A stretch of 64,000 nt of DNA from Aestuariivita sp. (GTDB taxonomy: Bacteria > Pseudomonadota > Alphaproteobacteria > Rhodobacterales > Rhodobacteraceae). Location of the stretch: contig JAGYKE010000002.1 of assembly GCA_018401465.1 (NCBI GenBank), positions 124,001 to 188,000 on the forward strand, in the 5' to 3' direction. The position numbers and the translations under genes were made by a program. Below are positions 1-8,671 of this stretch, in pieces. Each line of letters starts with the position of its first letter. Position 1 is the stretch's first letter. The notes under the pieces are model-generated. The model did no database searches. It worked only from the letters and a program-made list of their open reading frames with translations, and had not been told where the DNA came from.

Positions 1-931
1 GGTTGCCGATGAGCGGCGTGCGCTCGAACACCGCGCCCACGTCATCCATGGTGAAGGGGATGCCCGCCTCGTTCGCGATGGCGCAGATATGCATGCCCGC
101 ATTGGTCGACCCGCCCGTGGCCGCAAGGATGGCGCAGGCGTTTTCAAGACTGTCGCGGGTGATCAGGTCGCGCGGCAGCGGGCCGCCGCGTTCTAGGATC
201 TGCATCACCAGATGCCCGGCGCGGCGGCCCACGGCGGCGCGTTCGGAATAGACCGCGGGGATCAACGACGTGCCCAGCGGCGAAATCCCCAGAACCTCGC
301 CCACCATGCCCATGGTGTTGGCGGTGAACTGGCCGGGACAGGACCCGACCGTGGGCATCGCCGCGCGTTCCATCGCGTCAAGCTCGGCCTGTGAAAGCTG
401 TCCCGCCATCACCGCGCCGGCGCCTTCATAGGTGTCGAGGATCGAGATGACCTTGCCCTTGTACATCCCCGGCAGGGTCGATCCGCCATAGACGAAGACC
501 GATGGCGCGTTCATCCGCACCATGGCCATGATCATCGCGGGCAGGTTCTTGTCGCAGCCGCCGTACCCCACGATGCCGTCATAGGCATGGCCGCGCATGA
601 TGAGTTCGACGCTGTCGGCGATGAGTTCGCGCGACATGAGCGAGGCCTTCATGCCCTGATGGTTCATGGACAATCCGTCCGAGACGGAGATGGTCGTGGA
701 TTCGCGGGGGGTGCCGCCCGCCTCCTGCACGCCGCGATAGGCGTGGCGCGCCTGATCGCCCAGCCCCATGTTGCAGGGCGAGGTTTCCGACTGGGTCGAG
801 ACCACGCAGATCATCGGGCGCGAGATGGCGTCGTCGTCCAGCCCCTGACCGCGCATGAAGGCGCGGTGGGGAACGCGGTCGAGCCCTTGGGTGGTGATGT
901 GGGATCTCAGCGGTTTGTCACGGGCGGTCAT
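1..931 (-). CDS. IlvD/Edd family dehydratase, 3' end outside the window
   Basis: N-terminal 310 residues of an Fe-S dehydratase of the dihydroxy-acid / sugar-acid dehydratase family, read on the minus strand from ATG at 931; the gene runs off the left edge. Three cysteines match the cluster ligands of the family: Cys53 in SPCNMG, Cys126 in GYGGCDKN and Cys198 in GSCPGQFTANTM. A GGAG Shine-Dalgarno sits about 6 nt before the start. It is divergent from the hydratase gene at 984. Housekeeping IlvD (valine/isoleucine synthesis) and catabolic sugar-acid dehydratases share these motifs. The position beside a catabolic island favours a catabolic dehydratase, but that is inference. Confidence 0.85.
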   Translation of the reverse strand, partial: MTARDKPLRSHITTQGLDRVPHRAFMRGQGLDDDAISRPMICVVSTQSETSPCNMGLGDQARHAYRGVQEAGGTPRESTTISVSDGLSMNHQGMKASLMSRELIADSVELIMRGHAYDGIVGYGGCDKNLPAMIMAMVRMNAPSVFVYGGSTLPGMYKGKVISILDTYEGAGAVMAGQLSQAELDAMERAAMPTVGSCPGQFTANTMGMVGEVLGISPLGTSLIPAVYSERAAVGRRAGHLVMQILERGGPLPRDLITRDSLENACAILAATGGSTNAGMHICAIANEAGIPFTMDDVGAVFERTPLIGN

Positions 932-983
932 GGCGCTCTCCGGGGGTGAAGATTGGCTCTGGATTTCGGGGAAGAGGCTTGCA

Positions 984-1799
984 ATGGTGCGCGCCACTGA
1001 ACAGGCCGGATGGGGGCGCGCGATGGAGATCGACCGAGGCTGGCTTTCCGCCGCACTGGACGCACGCGAGACGCATGCACCCTATCCGCTGGCGGAACCC
1101 ACGGATCTGGACCAAGCCTATGCCATGCAAGGCGCCTATGCCGCCGCGGTGGCCGCGCGCAAGGGGGGCGTCAGCGGCTACAAGCTGGCCGCGAACAACC
1201 CGCGTCTTCTGGCGCATTTCGGGGTGAGCGAACCGGTCTGGGCGCGCATCTTCCGCGACGAGACGCATCTGTCGGGCCTGCGCCTGCCGCGCGCGGGCTT
1301 CGGCGATCTGTTCGTGGAGCCGGAACTTGCGGCGATCCTCGGCCCCGGGGTTGAGGGGTTGACCGGCCCGGTCGACCGTGACGGCGCGCTGGCGCTGATC
1401 GAACGCTATCACGGCGCGATCGAACTGGTCGACGCGAACGGGGCGGCGATGCATTCCGTCGCGCTGGCGCAGGCGGTCACGCTGAACGTCTTCAACGCGG
1501 GCATCGTGCTGGGCGAAGAAGGCCAGACTCCCGCCACGCTGGACCTGCCGACGCTGAGCGTCGCGCTGCGTATCGACGGCGAGGTCGTGGGCGAGGCGAC
1601 CGGCGCCGCCCCGCAGGACCCGGTCGAGGCGGTGCGCTTCGTCGTGAACGATGCCCTGCGCCGGGGCGCGGCACTGAGCTCCGGCATGGTGATCATGTGC
1701 GGCACCCACCTGCCGATGCGCCGCATCGCAATGGGCGAGACGGAAGTCGCGGTGGACATGTCGGGCCTTGGCCGCACCGTCTTCACCCTGACCGACTGA
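984..1799 (+). CDS. 2-keto-4-pentenoate hydratase-like protein (FAH superfamily)
   Basis: A 271-residue protein resembling 2-oxopent-4-enoate hydratase / 4-oxalocrotonate decarboxylase, enzymes of meta-cleavage pathways that act on 2-hydroxydienoates with a divalent metal. Seen in the sequence: GYKLAANN early, FVEPELAAIL with acidic residues typical of the metal site, and GTHLPM near the end. ATG at 984 is chosen because AGAGG lies 6 nt upstream; an in-frame ATG at 1023 is an alternative. Reading from 855 would run back through the neighbouring gene. It converges on dctM. No extradiol dioxygenase or 4-hydroxy-2-oxovalerate aldolase is in the window, so its pathway is not settled. Confidence 0.75.
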   Translation: MVRATEQAGWGRAMEIDRGWLSAALDARETHAPYPLAEPTDLDQAYAMQGAYAAAVAARKGGVSGYKLAANNPRLLAHFGVSEPVWARIFRDETHLSGLRLPRAGFGDLFVEPELAAILGPGVEGLTGPVDRDGALALIERYHGAIELVDANGAAMHSVALAQAVTLNVFNAGIVLGEEGQTPATLDLPTLSVALRIDGEVVGEATGAAPQDPVEAVRFVVNDALRRGAALSSGMVIMCGTHLPMRRIAMGETEVAVDMSGLGRTVFTLTD

Positions 1800-1820
1800 C
1801 ATCACCGCCCGCGCCCCCCG

Positions 1821-3110
1821 TCACAAAAAGGACGGCAGCCAGAGCGACAGCGCCGGCACCGCCACGATCAGCGCGAGGCGGAACAGGTCGGCCACCCAGA
1901 AGGGCGTGACACCCCGGAAGATCGTGCCGGTCTTCACGTCGGGCAGAACGCCGCGCAGCACGAAGACGTTCATGCCGACGGGCGGGGTGATCAGGCTGAT
2001 TTCCGTGACGATCACGACCACGATGCCGAACCAGATCGGATCGAAGCCCAGATCGCGCACCAGCGGGAAGAAGATCGGCACGGTGAGCAAGATCATCGAC
2101 AGGCTCTCAAACACGCAGCCGAGCAGCACGTAGATCAGGAGGATCGCAAGGATCACCAGATAGGGCGTGTCGGCGAATTGCTGGGCGAAGGACAGCAGTG
2201 CCTGCGGGAAATCGGTGTAGTTGATGAAGTTCGCAAACAGCAGCGCCCCGATCAGCACGGTGAAGAGCATCGCCGTCGTCTCCACGCTTTCCAGCAGGAT
2301 TTCATACAGGACGCGCCAGGTCAGCGCGCCGCGCACCAGCGCGAAGAGGAACGCGCCGAGCGCGCCGATCCCTGCCGCTTCGGTCGGGCTGAAGACGCCG
2401 CCATAGATGCCGCCCATGACGATCGCGAAAAGCAGCAGAACACCCCAGACCTTGGAGAGCGCGCGCCAGCGCGCGGGCCAGTCCTGCCGTTCGGCCGCGG
2501 GGCCTGCTGCGGGGTTGCGCCAGGTCACCCAGCGGACCGCGAAGAGGTAGAACAGGATGCCGATGAGGCCGGGGATGACGCCCGCGGCGAAAAGCTCGCC
2601 GATGCTTTCCTGCGTCAGGATCCCGTAGATGACGAGGATGACCGAGGGCGGGATCAGGATGCCCAGCGTGCCGCCCGCCGCGATCGACCCGGTGGCCAGC
2701 GTGTCGGAATAGTTGAACTTGCGCATGGACGGCATGGCGACCTTGGACATGGTCGCGGCCGTGGCCAGCGACGATCCGCAGATGGCCGAGAAGCCGCCGC
2801 AGGCCACGACCGTCGCCATGGCCAGCCCGCCCTTGCGGTGGCCGAGAAAGGCGTTCGAGGCATTGTAGAGCTCGGACGCAAGCCTTGCGCGGGCGACGAA
2901 ATTGCCCATCAGCACGAAGAGCGGCACCACCGAAAGTTCGTAGTTGATGGCCGCGTTGTAGGCCGTCTGGCCCACATTGTAGAGCGCGCCCACCGGGTTC
3001 AGCACCCAGGCCATGCCCGCGAACCCCACGAGGATCATCACGAAGGCGATGGGAATGCGCAGGAAGGCAAGAAACAGAAGAACGGCCATGCCGATCAGGG
3101 CTTCGGTCAT
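1821..3110 (-). CDS. dctM: TRAP transporter large permease (DctM)
   Basis: A 429-residue, very hydrophobic protein with about a dozen membrane spans, the normal size for the DctM subunit. In tripartite ATP-independent periplasmic transporters this subunit moves the solute using the sodium gradient. Recognisable parts are the N-terminal hydrophobic stretch MAVLLFLAFLRIP, the GTLGILIPPSVILVIYG segment and the C-terminal TPPVGMNVFVLRG segment. The start lies 6 nt after the dctQ stop, so the pair is co-translated. It is the last gene of the catabolic unit. The substrate is probably the carboxylate that the unit degrades (inference). Confidence 0.93.
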   Translation of the reverse strand: MTEALIGMAVLLFLAFLRIPIAFVMILVGFAGMAWVLNPVGALYNVGQTAYNAAINYELSVVPLFVLMGNFVARARLASELYNASNAFLGHRKGGLAMATVVACGGFSAICGSSLATAATMSKVAMPSMRKFNYSDTLATGSIAAGGTLGILIPPSVILVIYGILTQESIGELFAAGVIPGLIGILFYLFAVRWVTWRNPAAGPAAERQDWPARWRALSKVWGVLLLFAIVMGGIYGGVFSPTEAAGIGALGAFLFALVRGALTWRVLYEILLESVETTAMLFTVLIGALLFANFINYTDFPQALLSFAQQFADTPYLVILAILLIYVLLGCVFESLSMILLTVPIFFPLVRDLGFDPIWFGIVVVIVTEISLITPPVGMNVFVLRGVLPDVKTGTIFRGVTPFWVADLFRLALIVAVPALSLWLPSFL

Positions 3111-3116
3111 CGGGGT

Positions 3117-3632
3117 CTATCCACGCAGCTTGCGGCCCGAGCCATAGGCCCAGACATTGACCAGCGCCGCCAGAGTGGCAACGGCGCACAGGACGGTCAT
3201 GGCGGCGCCGAAGGGCCAGACCGGAATGAAAAGTTCGTCCGTCATGCTGCCGAAGCGGTGGTCGTCATAGGCCTTCACGCCCAGCCGCCACGTCAGAAGC
3301 CCCAGCGCCCCGGTGCTGATCAGGTTCACCACCAGCCCCTGCAGCCGCGCCGCCCCGTCGGGGATGAAGGCGTCGAGCAGGTCGACCGTCACATGGCCTT
3401 CGCGCAGCATGGTGAGCGGCAGGGCACAGAAGATGATCGCGGGCATCATCAGCGACACGATCTCGTAGGCCGCGGGCACGGGGGCGAGGAACACGTAGCG
3501 CCCGACGACATCGACGAAGGTCAGCACCATCATCGTGAACAGGACAAGACAGGCCACGACCGCCAGAACGCGGGCCGGGCCTGTCAGGCCGCGGGGAAGC
3601 CCCGCGGCCCGGTCTGTGTGAAGGATGTCCAA
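3117..3632 (-). CDS. dctQ: TRAP transporter small permease (DctQ)
   Basis: A 171-residue protein with four predicted membrane helices, matching the DctQ small membrane subunit of TRAP transporters. It contains TFVDVVGRYVFLAPVPAAYE, a typical DctQ segment. The best start is a TTG at 3632, 15 nt after the dctP stop and preceded by a GGGG-rich sequence; no in-frame ATG gives the first helix. It lies between dctP and dctM with short gaps, forming the normal dctPQM order. Confidence 0.88.
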   Translation of the reverse strand: MDILHTDRAAGLPRGLTGPARVLAVVACLVLFTMMVLTFVDVVGRYVFLAPVPAAYEIVSLMMPAIIFCALPLTMLREGHVTVDLLDAFIPDGAARLQGLVVNLISTGALGLLTWRLGVKAYDDHRFGSMTDELFIPVWPFGAAMTVLCAVATLAALVNVWAYGSGRKLRG

Positions 3633-3647
3633 GACGGATCGCCCCGG

Positions 3648-4676
3648 TCACATCGCGTTGATCTTGGCGACTTCGCCCATGAAGAAGTCGAGCACTTCCT
3701 GCCCGTCGAGCCCGAAGGACGACGCCTGCGAGATGTAATCGGCGATGAAGGTCTCGTTCAGCCCCTTGAGCGCGGCCTGCAGTTCGGGCGACGCCTCGAC
3801 AATGGTGTTGCCGGCCTTCGTTGCCTCTTCCAGACCCCAGGCGTTGATCTTGTCCCATCCGGCGCCCGCCATCTTGGCATAGGCTTCGCCCGAATGCTTG
3901 TCGATGATCGCCTTGTCTTCGGGCGACAGACGGTCATAGGCCGCCTGGTTCATCATCAGGTAGTGGGACGAGTTGTACCAGCCGCCGGGCATGGTGGTCG
4001 AATAGGGCACCAGTTCCGTGATCTTGAAGCTGGGCAGGCTTTCCCAGACGAACAGGATGCCGTCCGCGATCCCCGCCGAGAGGATTTCATAGGATTTCGG
4101 CGCGGGCTGGCGGATCGACACGCCGCCCCAGGCCTCGACGATGGCGAGCGGGATCGGGCCGCCGGTGCGGAACTTCTGGCCCGCGAAATCCGCAGGGCTG
4201 GTCATCACCGACTTGGAATGGTGCACCTGACCGGGGCCGTGCAGGTTCACGCCGATGATGTGGACGCCCTTGTAGAGGTCCTTGTCGGCGAAGAACTTCT
4301 CGTGCGTGCGCTGGAACGCGATCGACGAGGCCTCGGCGCTGTCACCCAGGAAGGGGAATTCGCCGAAGATATAGGGGGCGAACTGGCCGCGCGAATAGCC
4401 GTGCACACTGAAGGCGACATCGGCCTGACCGGTGCGCACCGCGTCGAGGTGACCGGTCGGGTCGGTGACGGGCTTGGGCAGGCGCTTGAAGACGATGCGG
4501 CCTTCGCTTTCCTTCTCGATCGCGTCCATCCACGGGATGTAGATGGCCTCGTTCACCGGATGCGTCCAGGGCAGCCAGGACGAATAGGTCAGTTCCGTCT
4601 GCGCGGCGGCGGTGGACACCGACAGGAGGGCGGCGGCGATCCCGGCCGCGACGGGTTTCCAGAGTGTATCGAGCAT
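3648..4676 (-). CDS. dctP: TRAP transporter periplasmic solute-binding protein (DctP)
   Basis: A 342-residue DctP/TAXI-type extracytoplasmic receptor. Residues 1-25 form a Sec signal peptide ending in AAAQ. The mature protein starts TELTYSSWLPWTHPVNE, and GQKFRTGGPIPLAIVEAWGG carries the conserved arginine region that binds the substrate carboxylate in this family. The gene heads the dctPQM group and follows the SDR gene by 95 bp, a gap that could carry its own promoter, although none is obvious. The ligand is unknown; an organic acid feeding the adjacent CoA ligase is the natural guess. Confidence 0.9.
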   Translation of the reverse strand: MLDTLWKPVAAGIAAALLSVSTAAAQTELTYSSWLPWTHPVNEAIYIPWMDAIEKESEGRIVFKRLPKPVTDPTGHLDAVRTGQADVAFSVHGYSRGQFAPYIFGEFPFLGDSAEASSIAFQRTHEKFFADKDLYKGVHIIGVNLHGPGQVHHSKSVMTSPADFAGQKFRTGGPIPLAIVEAWGGVSIRQPAPKSYEILSAGIADGILFVWESLPSFKITELVPYSTTMPGGWYNSSHYLMMNQAAYDRLSPEDKAIIDKHSGEAYAKMAGAGWDKINAWGLEEATKAGNTIVEASPELQAALKGLNETFIADYISQASSFGLDGQEVLDFFMGEVAKINAM

Positions 4677-4771
4677 TGTTGTCTCCCTGATGTTGATGTT
4701 GCTCTTGGTCTTTTTCTTTCAGTCTTGCATGGGCCGGGGCGGTCTGCCCAGACCCGTCTTCGGGGGGCGCA

Positions 4772-5488
4772 TCACAACTGGATGCTTCCCAGGCTGGCAC
4801 CGCCGCAGACATAGAGCGTCTGGCCGGTGACAAAGCTGGTCTGCGGATCGCAGAAATAGAGGAAGGCGTTGGTCACATCGCGCGCCTCGCCCAGTCGTCC
4901 GACGGGGATGCGCGCGGCCAGCGCCGCTTCGCGGTCGCTGTCCTTGGGGATGATGGACCAGAAATTGTCGGTGCGTATCGGGCCGGGGGCCACGACATTG
5001 ACCGTGATGCCGCGCGGCGCGAGTTCGAGCGCCCATGTCCGCGCCATGCCGATGATCCCGGCCTTGGTCGCGGAATAGGCGGTGCGCGTCGGCACGCCCA
5101 TCGCCGCGCGCGACCCGTTGAACAGGATGCGCCCGAAGCCGCGCGCCGTCATGCCGGGCAGAACCGCCTGCGTCAGCGTCAGCGGCGCGGCAAGGTGGAG
5201 CTGCGTGAGACCCGCGAGGTCTGCGGCCTTCGCGTCTTCGATCAGGTTGGGCCAGATCAGGCCCGCATTGTGCACGATATGGGTGACGTCGAAGCGGGCG
5301 ATCTCTTCGGCGGCGCGGGCGGTGGCGGCGGGATCAAGAAGATCGCACAGGACGTTGATAACCTTTGGGTTATCGGACGGATTGCGCGCCACGGACACGA
5401 CCTTGTAGCCGCGGTCTAGCAGACATTCGGCCAGATCGGCGCCGATGCCCTTGTTGCCCCCGGTGATGACAGCGGTCAGATCGGTCAT
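4772..5488 (-). CDS. Short-chain dehydrogenase/reductase (classical SDR)
   Basis: A 238-residue classical SDR. The cofactor motif TGGNKGIG is at residues 9-16, NNAG is represented by HNAG, and the catalytic Ser and YxxxK are intact (SRAAM and YSATK). It therefore looks catalytically competent, in contrast to the SDR domain encoded at 6258-7505. The start overlaps the stop of the cyclase-family gene by 4 nt (ATGA). In this unit it could oxidise a cis-diol made by the Rieske oxygenase or a hydroxyacyl-CoA; the sequence does not decide between them. Confidence 0.88.
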   Translation of the reverse strand: MTDLTAVITGGNKGIGADLAECLLDRGYKVVSVARNPSDNPKVINVLCDLLDPAATARAAEEIARFDVTHIVHNAGLIWPNLIEDAKAADLAGLTQLHLAAPLTLTQAVLPGMTARGFGRILFNGSRAAMGVPTRTAYSATKAGIIGMARTWALELAPRGITVNVVAPGPIRTDNFWSIIPKDSDREAALAARIPVGRLGEARDVTNAFLYFCDPQTSFVTGQTLYVCGGASLGSIQL

Positions 5489-6261
5489 GCACCCTCCACC
5501 ATGGCCAGAACCCGCAAGGGGCTGCCGGTGCCGCCCTTGATCTTGAGCGGTGCCGCCATCAGGACCGCGCCCGTGGGGGGCAATTGATCAAGGTTTGCAA
5601 GGCATTGCAGCCCGTAACGGCCCGCGCCGTGCAGGATGTAATGCGCCGGATAGGGCGGCGAGAGATGCGCCGCCTGACCTGCATCGGTGCCCACGGTTTC
5701 GGTGCCGAAGCCGATGATGTCGCGGTCTTCGACCAGAAGGCGCACCGCCTCGGGCGAAGGCCCCGGCGAATGGGGGCCGTCTTCGCGCATGTTGAGATAG
5801 GCGGCACCGCGCCGTTTCGACCAGTCGGTGCGCATGAGAACCCAGGCGCCTGCGGGGATGCGGCCATGCGTGGCCTCCCACGCCGCGATATGGGCGGGCT
5901 GGAGAAGAAAGTCTTCGTCTTCCGTGGCTTCTGCCGCGCAATCAATCACGCAGACCGGGCCGATGAAACGCTCGGGCGGGATTTCATCGACCGCCCCCAG
6001 CGCCACGTCGCGGCCTGACACCCAGTGACTGGGCGCGTCGAAGTGGGTGCCGGTATGTTCCGACATGGAGATGTTGTGCCACTTCCACGCCGGGCCGCGA
6101 TGGTCATAGGCGCTGATCTCTTCCATCCGGAAGCGGGCGCATTGGCCGAATTCGGGCGGCAGGATGATGACGGGGAAATCGGGGTCGAGCGTGTGGGTCA
6201 GATCGACCACGCGGACCTGGCCCGAGGCCAGCGCGGCGGCGAGGGTGTCAAGCGCGCTCAT
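5485..6261 (-). CDS. Cyclase family protein (kynurenine-formamidase-like fold)
   Basis: A 258-residue member of the cyclase / KynB-like metal hydrolase family (PF04199). The metal-binding motif is present as HTGTHFDAPSHW near residue 72, and the N-terminal VVDLTHTLDPDFP is typical. The ATG at 6261 is used because it overlaps the upstream stop as ATGA; the reading frame stays open further upstream but only as a shadow. Relatives include formamidases and hydrolases or isomerases in aromatic and isatin degradation. Here it probably opens a ring or hydrolyses an intermediate (inference). Confidence 0.88.
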   Translation of the reverse strand: MSALDTLAAALASGQVRVVDLTHTLDPDFPVIILPPEFGQCARFRMEEISAYDHRGPAWKWHNISMSEHTGTHFDAPSHWVSGRDVALGAVDEIPPERFIGPVCVIDCAAEATEDEDFLLQPAHIAAWEATHGRIPAGAWVLMRTDWSKRRGAAYLNMREDGPHSPGPSPEAVRLLVEDRDIIGFGTETVGTDAGQAAHLSPPYPAHYILHGAGRYGLQCLANLDQLPPTGAVLMAAPLKIKGGTGSPLRVLAMVEGA

Positions 6262-7505
6262 GCCGTGCCCCCCGTGCGTTCGCGTTCCAGCACCTTGGGA
6301 TCCCGGCGGAACCGCTCTACAAGATCCTTCGCGACGTCGCCGCAATAGACGTCCTCAAGCCCGCGCTGCAGCCCTTCGACGACTGACCGCGCGAGCGCGG
6401 CATGCCCGACCTTGGGCGGCGGCAGGGGTTGATACCAGTCGTCCTCGGTCGGCCCTGTCAGAACGTTCATCACCCGCAGGCCCGCGCCTCGGAATTCGGC
6501 GCGGAGTGACTGCGAGAGCGACAGCGCCGCGGCGTTCGAGGCATTGAAACAGCCGTAGGCGGGGTCGTTCGACAGCGCCTCGACCGTGAGGATGTTGACC
6601 CAGGCCGCGGCGGAATTCACCCCGTCCTGTGCGCGGGCGCACATGCCCGGCCCGAAGGCCTGCGCCAGCCGCATGAGGCCGAGGTAGTTCACCTCGATCT
6701 CGTCGCGGGCGAAGGCGGTGTCGCCGCGCGCCAGAACGCCGCCCGGGCGCATGAAGCGGGCGTTGTTGATCAGGATGTCGGTCTTGCCGCCATATTCGCC
6801 GGCAAGCTTCTTGACGCTGGCGGTATCGGTCACGTCCATCGGTTGCAGATCGACGCCAAGGGCTGCAAGCGCATCGCGATGCGGATAGGGGCGCCAGCCT
6901 TCCGCCTCGCCCGCGATCAGCATGGCGGCGCCCGCGTCCTTCAGCGCGCGGGCCAGCGCCGGGGCATTGGGGTTGCGGGCATCCGCGATGAGGATGCGGC
7001 GGTGTTTGGGGTCGGCTGTCATTTCGCGCAACTGCGGATCGTCCTCCATATGCGGGGTGCGGCCTTCGGGCATGGCGACCAGCACCGCCTGACCGGCGCG
7101 GTCGAGCAGGTTCCACATCCGCACCCGGCCCCGTGTGGTCACGTCGCCATGCACATGCGCGATGACGACAGGCCCCGCATCAAGCTGCACGCTGCCGGTG
7201 CGCCAGGGCATGCGTTCGCGGAAATAGACATCGACCGTGGTGTGGATTGTGGTTTCCGCCAGAAGCGTGCCGCCGGGGTCCACGTCACGCCAGCGCAGAC
7301 CCGTCGACAGGCAGCGGCTGCAGGCGTCACGCGGCGGATACTGCACCGCGCCGCATTCTGCGCAGGACTGGAGCGCGAAGCGCCCCTCGGCCGCCGCCGC
7401 CGACAGGCCGAGTGCGGCGCGGCTGCGCATCGTGGGCGGCAGGGTGGGCGTGACCGTGCGCTTTTGCGGGTCCTTCTTCGGCGGCGGGCGGAGGGCGTCT
7501 GTCAT
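6258..7505 (-). CDS. DUF35 zinc-ribbon/OB-fold protein fused to a degenerate SDR domain
   Basis: A 415-residue two-domain protein. Residues about 40-150 are a rubredoxin-like zinc ribbon (Cys48, Cys51, Cys62, Cys65) followed by an OB fold, the DUF35 arrangement that partners thiolase-like proteins. Residues about 168-400 are SDR-like: NNAR at 247-250 is kept, but the glycine-rich TGxxxGxG is replaced by IADARNPNAP, and the YxxxK positions read Phe320 and Asn324. The SDR half is therefore probably not an active dehydrogenase. It overlaps the thiolase gene upstream and the cyclase gene downstream as ATGA. A role as scaffold or acyl-CoA binding partner of the thiolase-like protein is inferred from DUF35 family precedent. 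Confidence 0.85.
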   Translation of the reverse strand: MTDALRPPPKKDPQKRTVTPTLPPTMRSRAALGLSAAAAEGRFALQSCAECGAVQYPPRDACSRCLSTGLRWRDVDPGGTLLAETTIHTTVDVYFRERMPWRTGSVQLDAGPVVIAHVHGDVTTRGRVRMWNLLDRAGQAVLVAMPEGRTPHMEDDPQLREMTADPKHRRILIADARNPNAPALARALKDAGAAMLIAGEAEGWRPYPHRDALAALGVDLQPMDVTDTASVKKLAGEYGGKTDILINNARFMRPGGVLARGDTAFARDEIEVNYLGLMRLAQAFGPGMCARAQDGVNSAAAWVNILTVEALSNDPAYGCFNASNAAALSLSQSLRAEFRGAGLRVMNVLTGPTEDDWYQPLPPPKVGHAALARSVVEGLQRGLEDVYCGDVAKDLVERFRRDPKVLERERTGGTA

Positions 7506-8671
7506 GCGGCCTCCAGCACGGCGGCACCGGTGCACAGGCCCCGGTCATAGTTGATCATGCCGAACCCCGAGACAAGCGCGCGGCGCGCGCCCTTGACCTG
7601 TGTGGGGCCTGCCTGCCCGGTGACCTGGCGGATCGCCTCGACCAGACCGATGAAGCCGCCCGCAGCGCCCGCCTGACCGGCCGACAACTGCCCGCCGCTG
7701 GTGTTGTGGGGGAAGTCGCCGTCGATGGTAAGATCGCGGTCGCGCAGGAAATCGGGGGCGGCGCCCTTGTCGCAAAAGCCCAGATCTTCGATCTGCATCA
7801 GGCTGATGACCGGATAATCGTCATATGTCTGGATCAGGTCCATGTCGCCGGGCGCGCAAGCGGCCATGTCCCACAATTCGTCGCGGTCCATCGTCCAGCC
7901 GCCGCGCAGCTGGATCGGATCGTCCACATGGGCGTTGTGCCGTTCGATGGCCCCCGCGATGCGGGCGAAAGGAAGGTTCCGGCGCAGGGCCTCATCCTCG
8001 GTCATCACCAGAAAGGCCTCGGCACCCGCCACCGGCATCACGCAGTCGAACAGCGCGATGGGGTCGGCGATGGGGCGGGCGGTCAGGTAATCTTCCATCG
8101 TGAGGGGTTTCTTCATCACCGCATGCGGGTTTCTGAGAGCGTTGGCCCGCTGCGCCACGCAAAGCCGCCCGAAATCTTCACGCGTCGCGTTGAACTCGGT
8201 CATGTAACGGTCTGTTAGAAGGGCAAAATTCGCGCTCGGACCGCCAAAGCCATAAGGATAGGACGCGTCCATCGCGAAGCGCGAGAAGGACGACAGAAGC
8301 TTGCGGAAACTGTCGATCTGGTTGGTGTCTCCCGCCACGCAGGCGACGATGTCGGCATCGCCCGCCTGCACGGCACTGGCCGCGCGGCGCAGCGCCACGA
8401 CGCCCGACGCGCCCCCCATCGGGATCGTGTCGAGCCAGCGCGGGCACAGGCCCAGATGCTGGGTCAAGCCCACCGGCGTGTCGGGAAAAAGCGTGAAGGA
8501 CGCCACGGAAAACCCGTCGATGTCGAGCGGTTTCAGGCCTGCGGCGTCGAGCGTGGCGCGCAGCGCCCGCGCGATCCAGAAATGCGCGGTGTCGATGGAA
8601 TAGCGCTGATAGGGCACCGTCACGGGGGCGGTCAGGACAACGCCGTCATATCCCTGCCGCCGCCGCGCCAT
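7502..8671 (-). CDS. Thiolase-fold (SCP2/lipid-transfer type) protein lacking the nucleophilic Cys
   Basis: A 389-residue thiolase-superfamily protein of the SCP2 / lipid-transfer branch. The C-terminal motif NTSGGQLSAGQAGAAGG is clear. At the position where thiolases carry the acyl-accepting Cys (usually xCAxG) it has GGASG at residues 86-90, so Gly87 replaces Cys. Condensation or thiolysis by the normal mechanism is therefore unlikely. Steroid side-chain aldolases of the Ltp2 type are thiolase-fold proteins that work with a DUF35 partner, and the next gene encodes one. ATG at 8671 overlaps the ligase stop as TGATG; a GTG one codon earlier is possible. Confidence 0.85.
   Translation of the reverse strand: MARRRQGYDGVVLTAPVTVPYQRYSIDTAHFWIARALRATLDAAGLKPLDIDGFSVASFTLFPDTPVGLTQHLGLCPRWLDTIPMGGASGVVALRRAASAVQAGDADIVACVAGDTNQIDSFRKLLSSFSRFAMDASYPYGFGGPSANFALLTDRYMTEFNATREDFGRLCVAQRANALRNPHAVMKKPLTMEDYLTARPIADPIALFDCVMPVAGAEAFLVMTEDEALRRNLPFARIAGAIERHNAHVDDPIQLRGGWTMDRDELWDMAACAPGDMDLIQTYDDYPVISLMQIEDLGFCDKGAAPDFLRDRDLTIDGDFPHNTSGGQLSAGQAGAAGGFIGLVEAIRQVTGQAGPTQVKGARRALVSGFGMINYDRGLCTGAAVLEAA

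Noticed and set aside
2178-4814. Long open frame (878 codons) on the plus strand across the TRAP genes
   Set aside because: It is the antisense shadow of dctM, dctQ and dctP in high-GC DNA. The product is rich in Arg, His, Asp and Gly with no domain, and the minus-strand proteins are clear family members.
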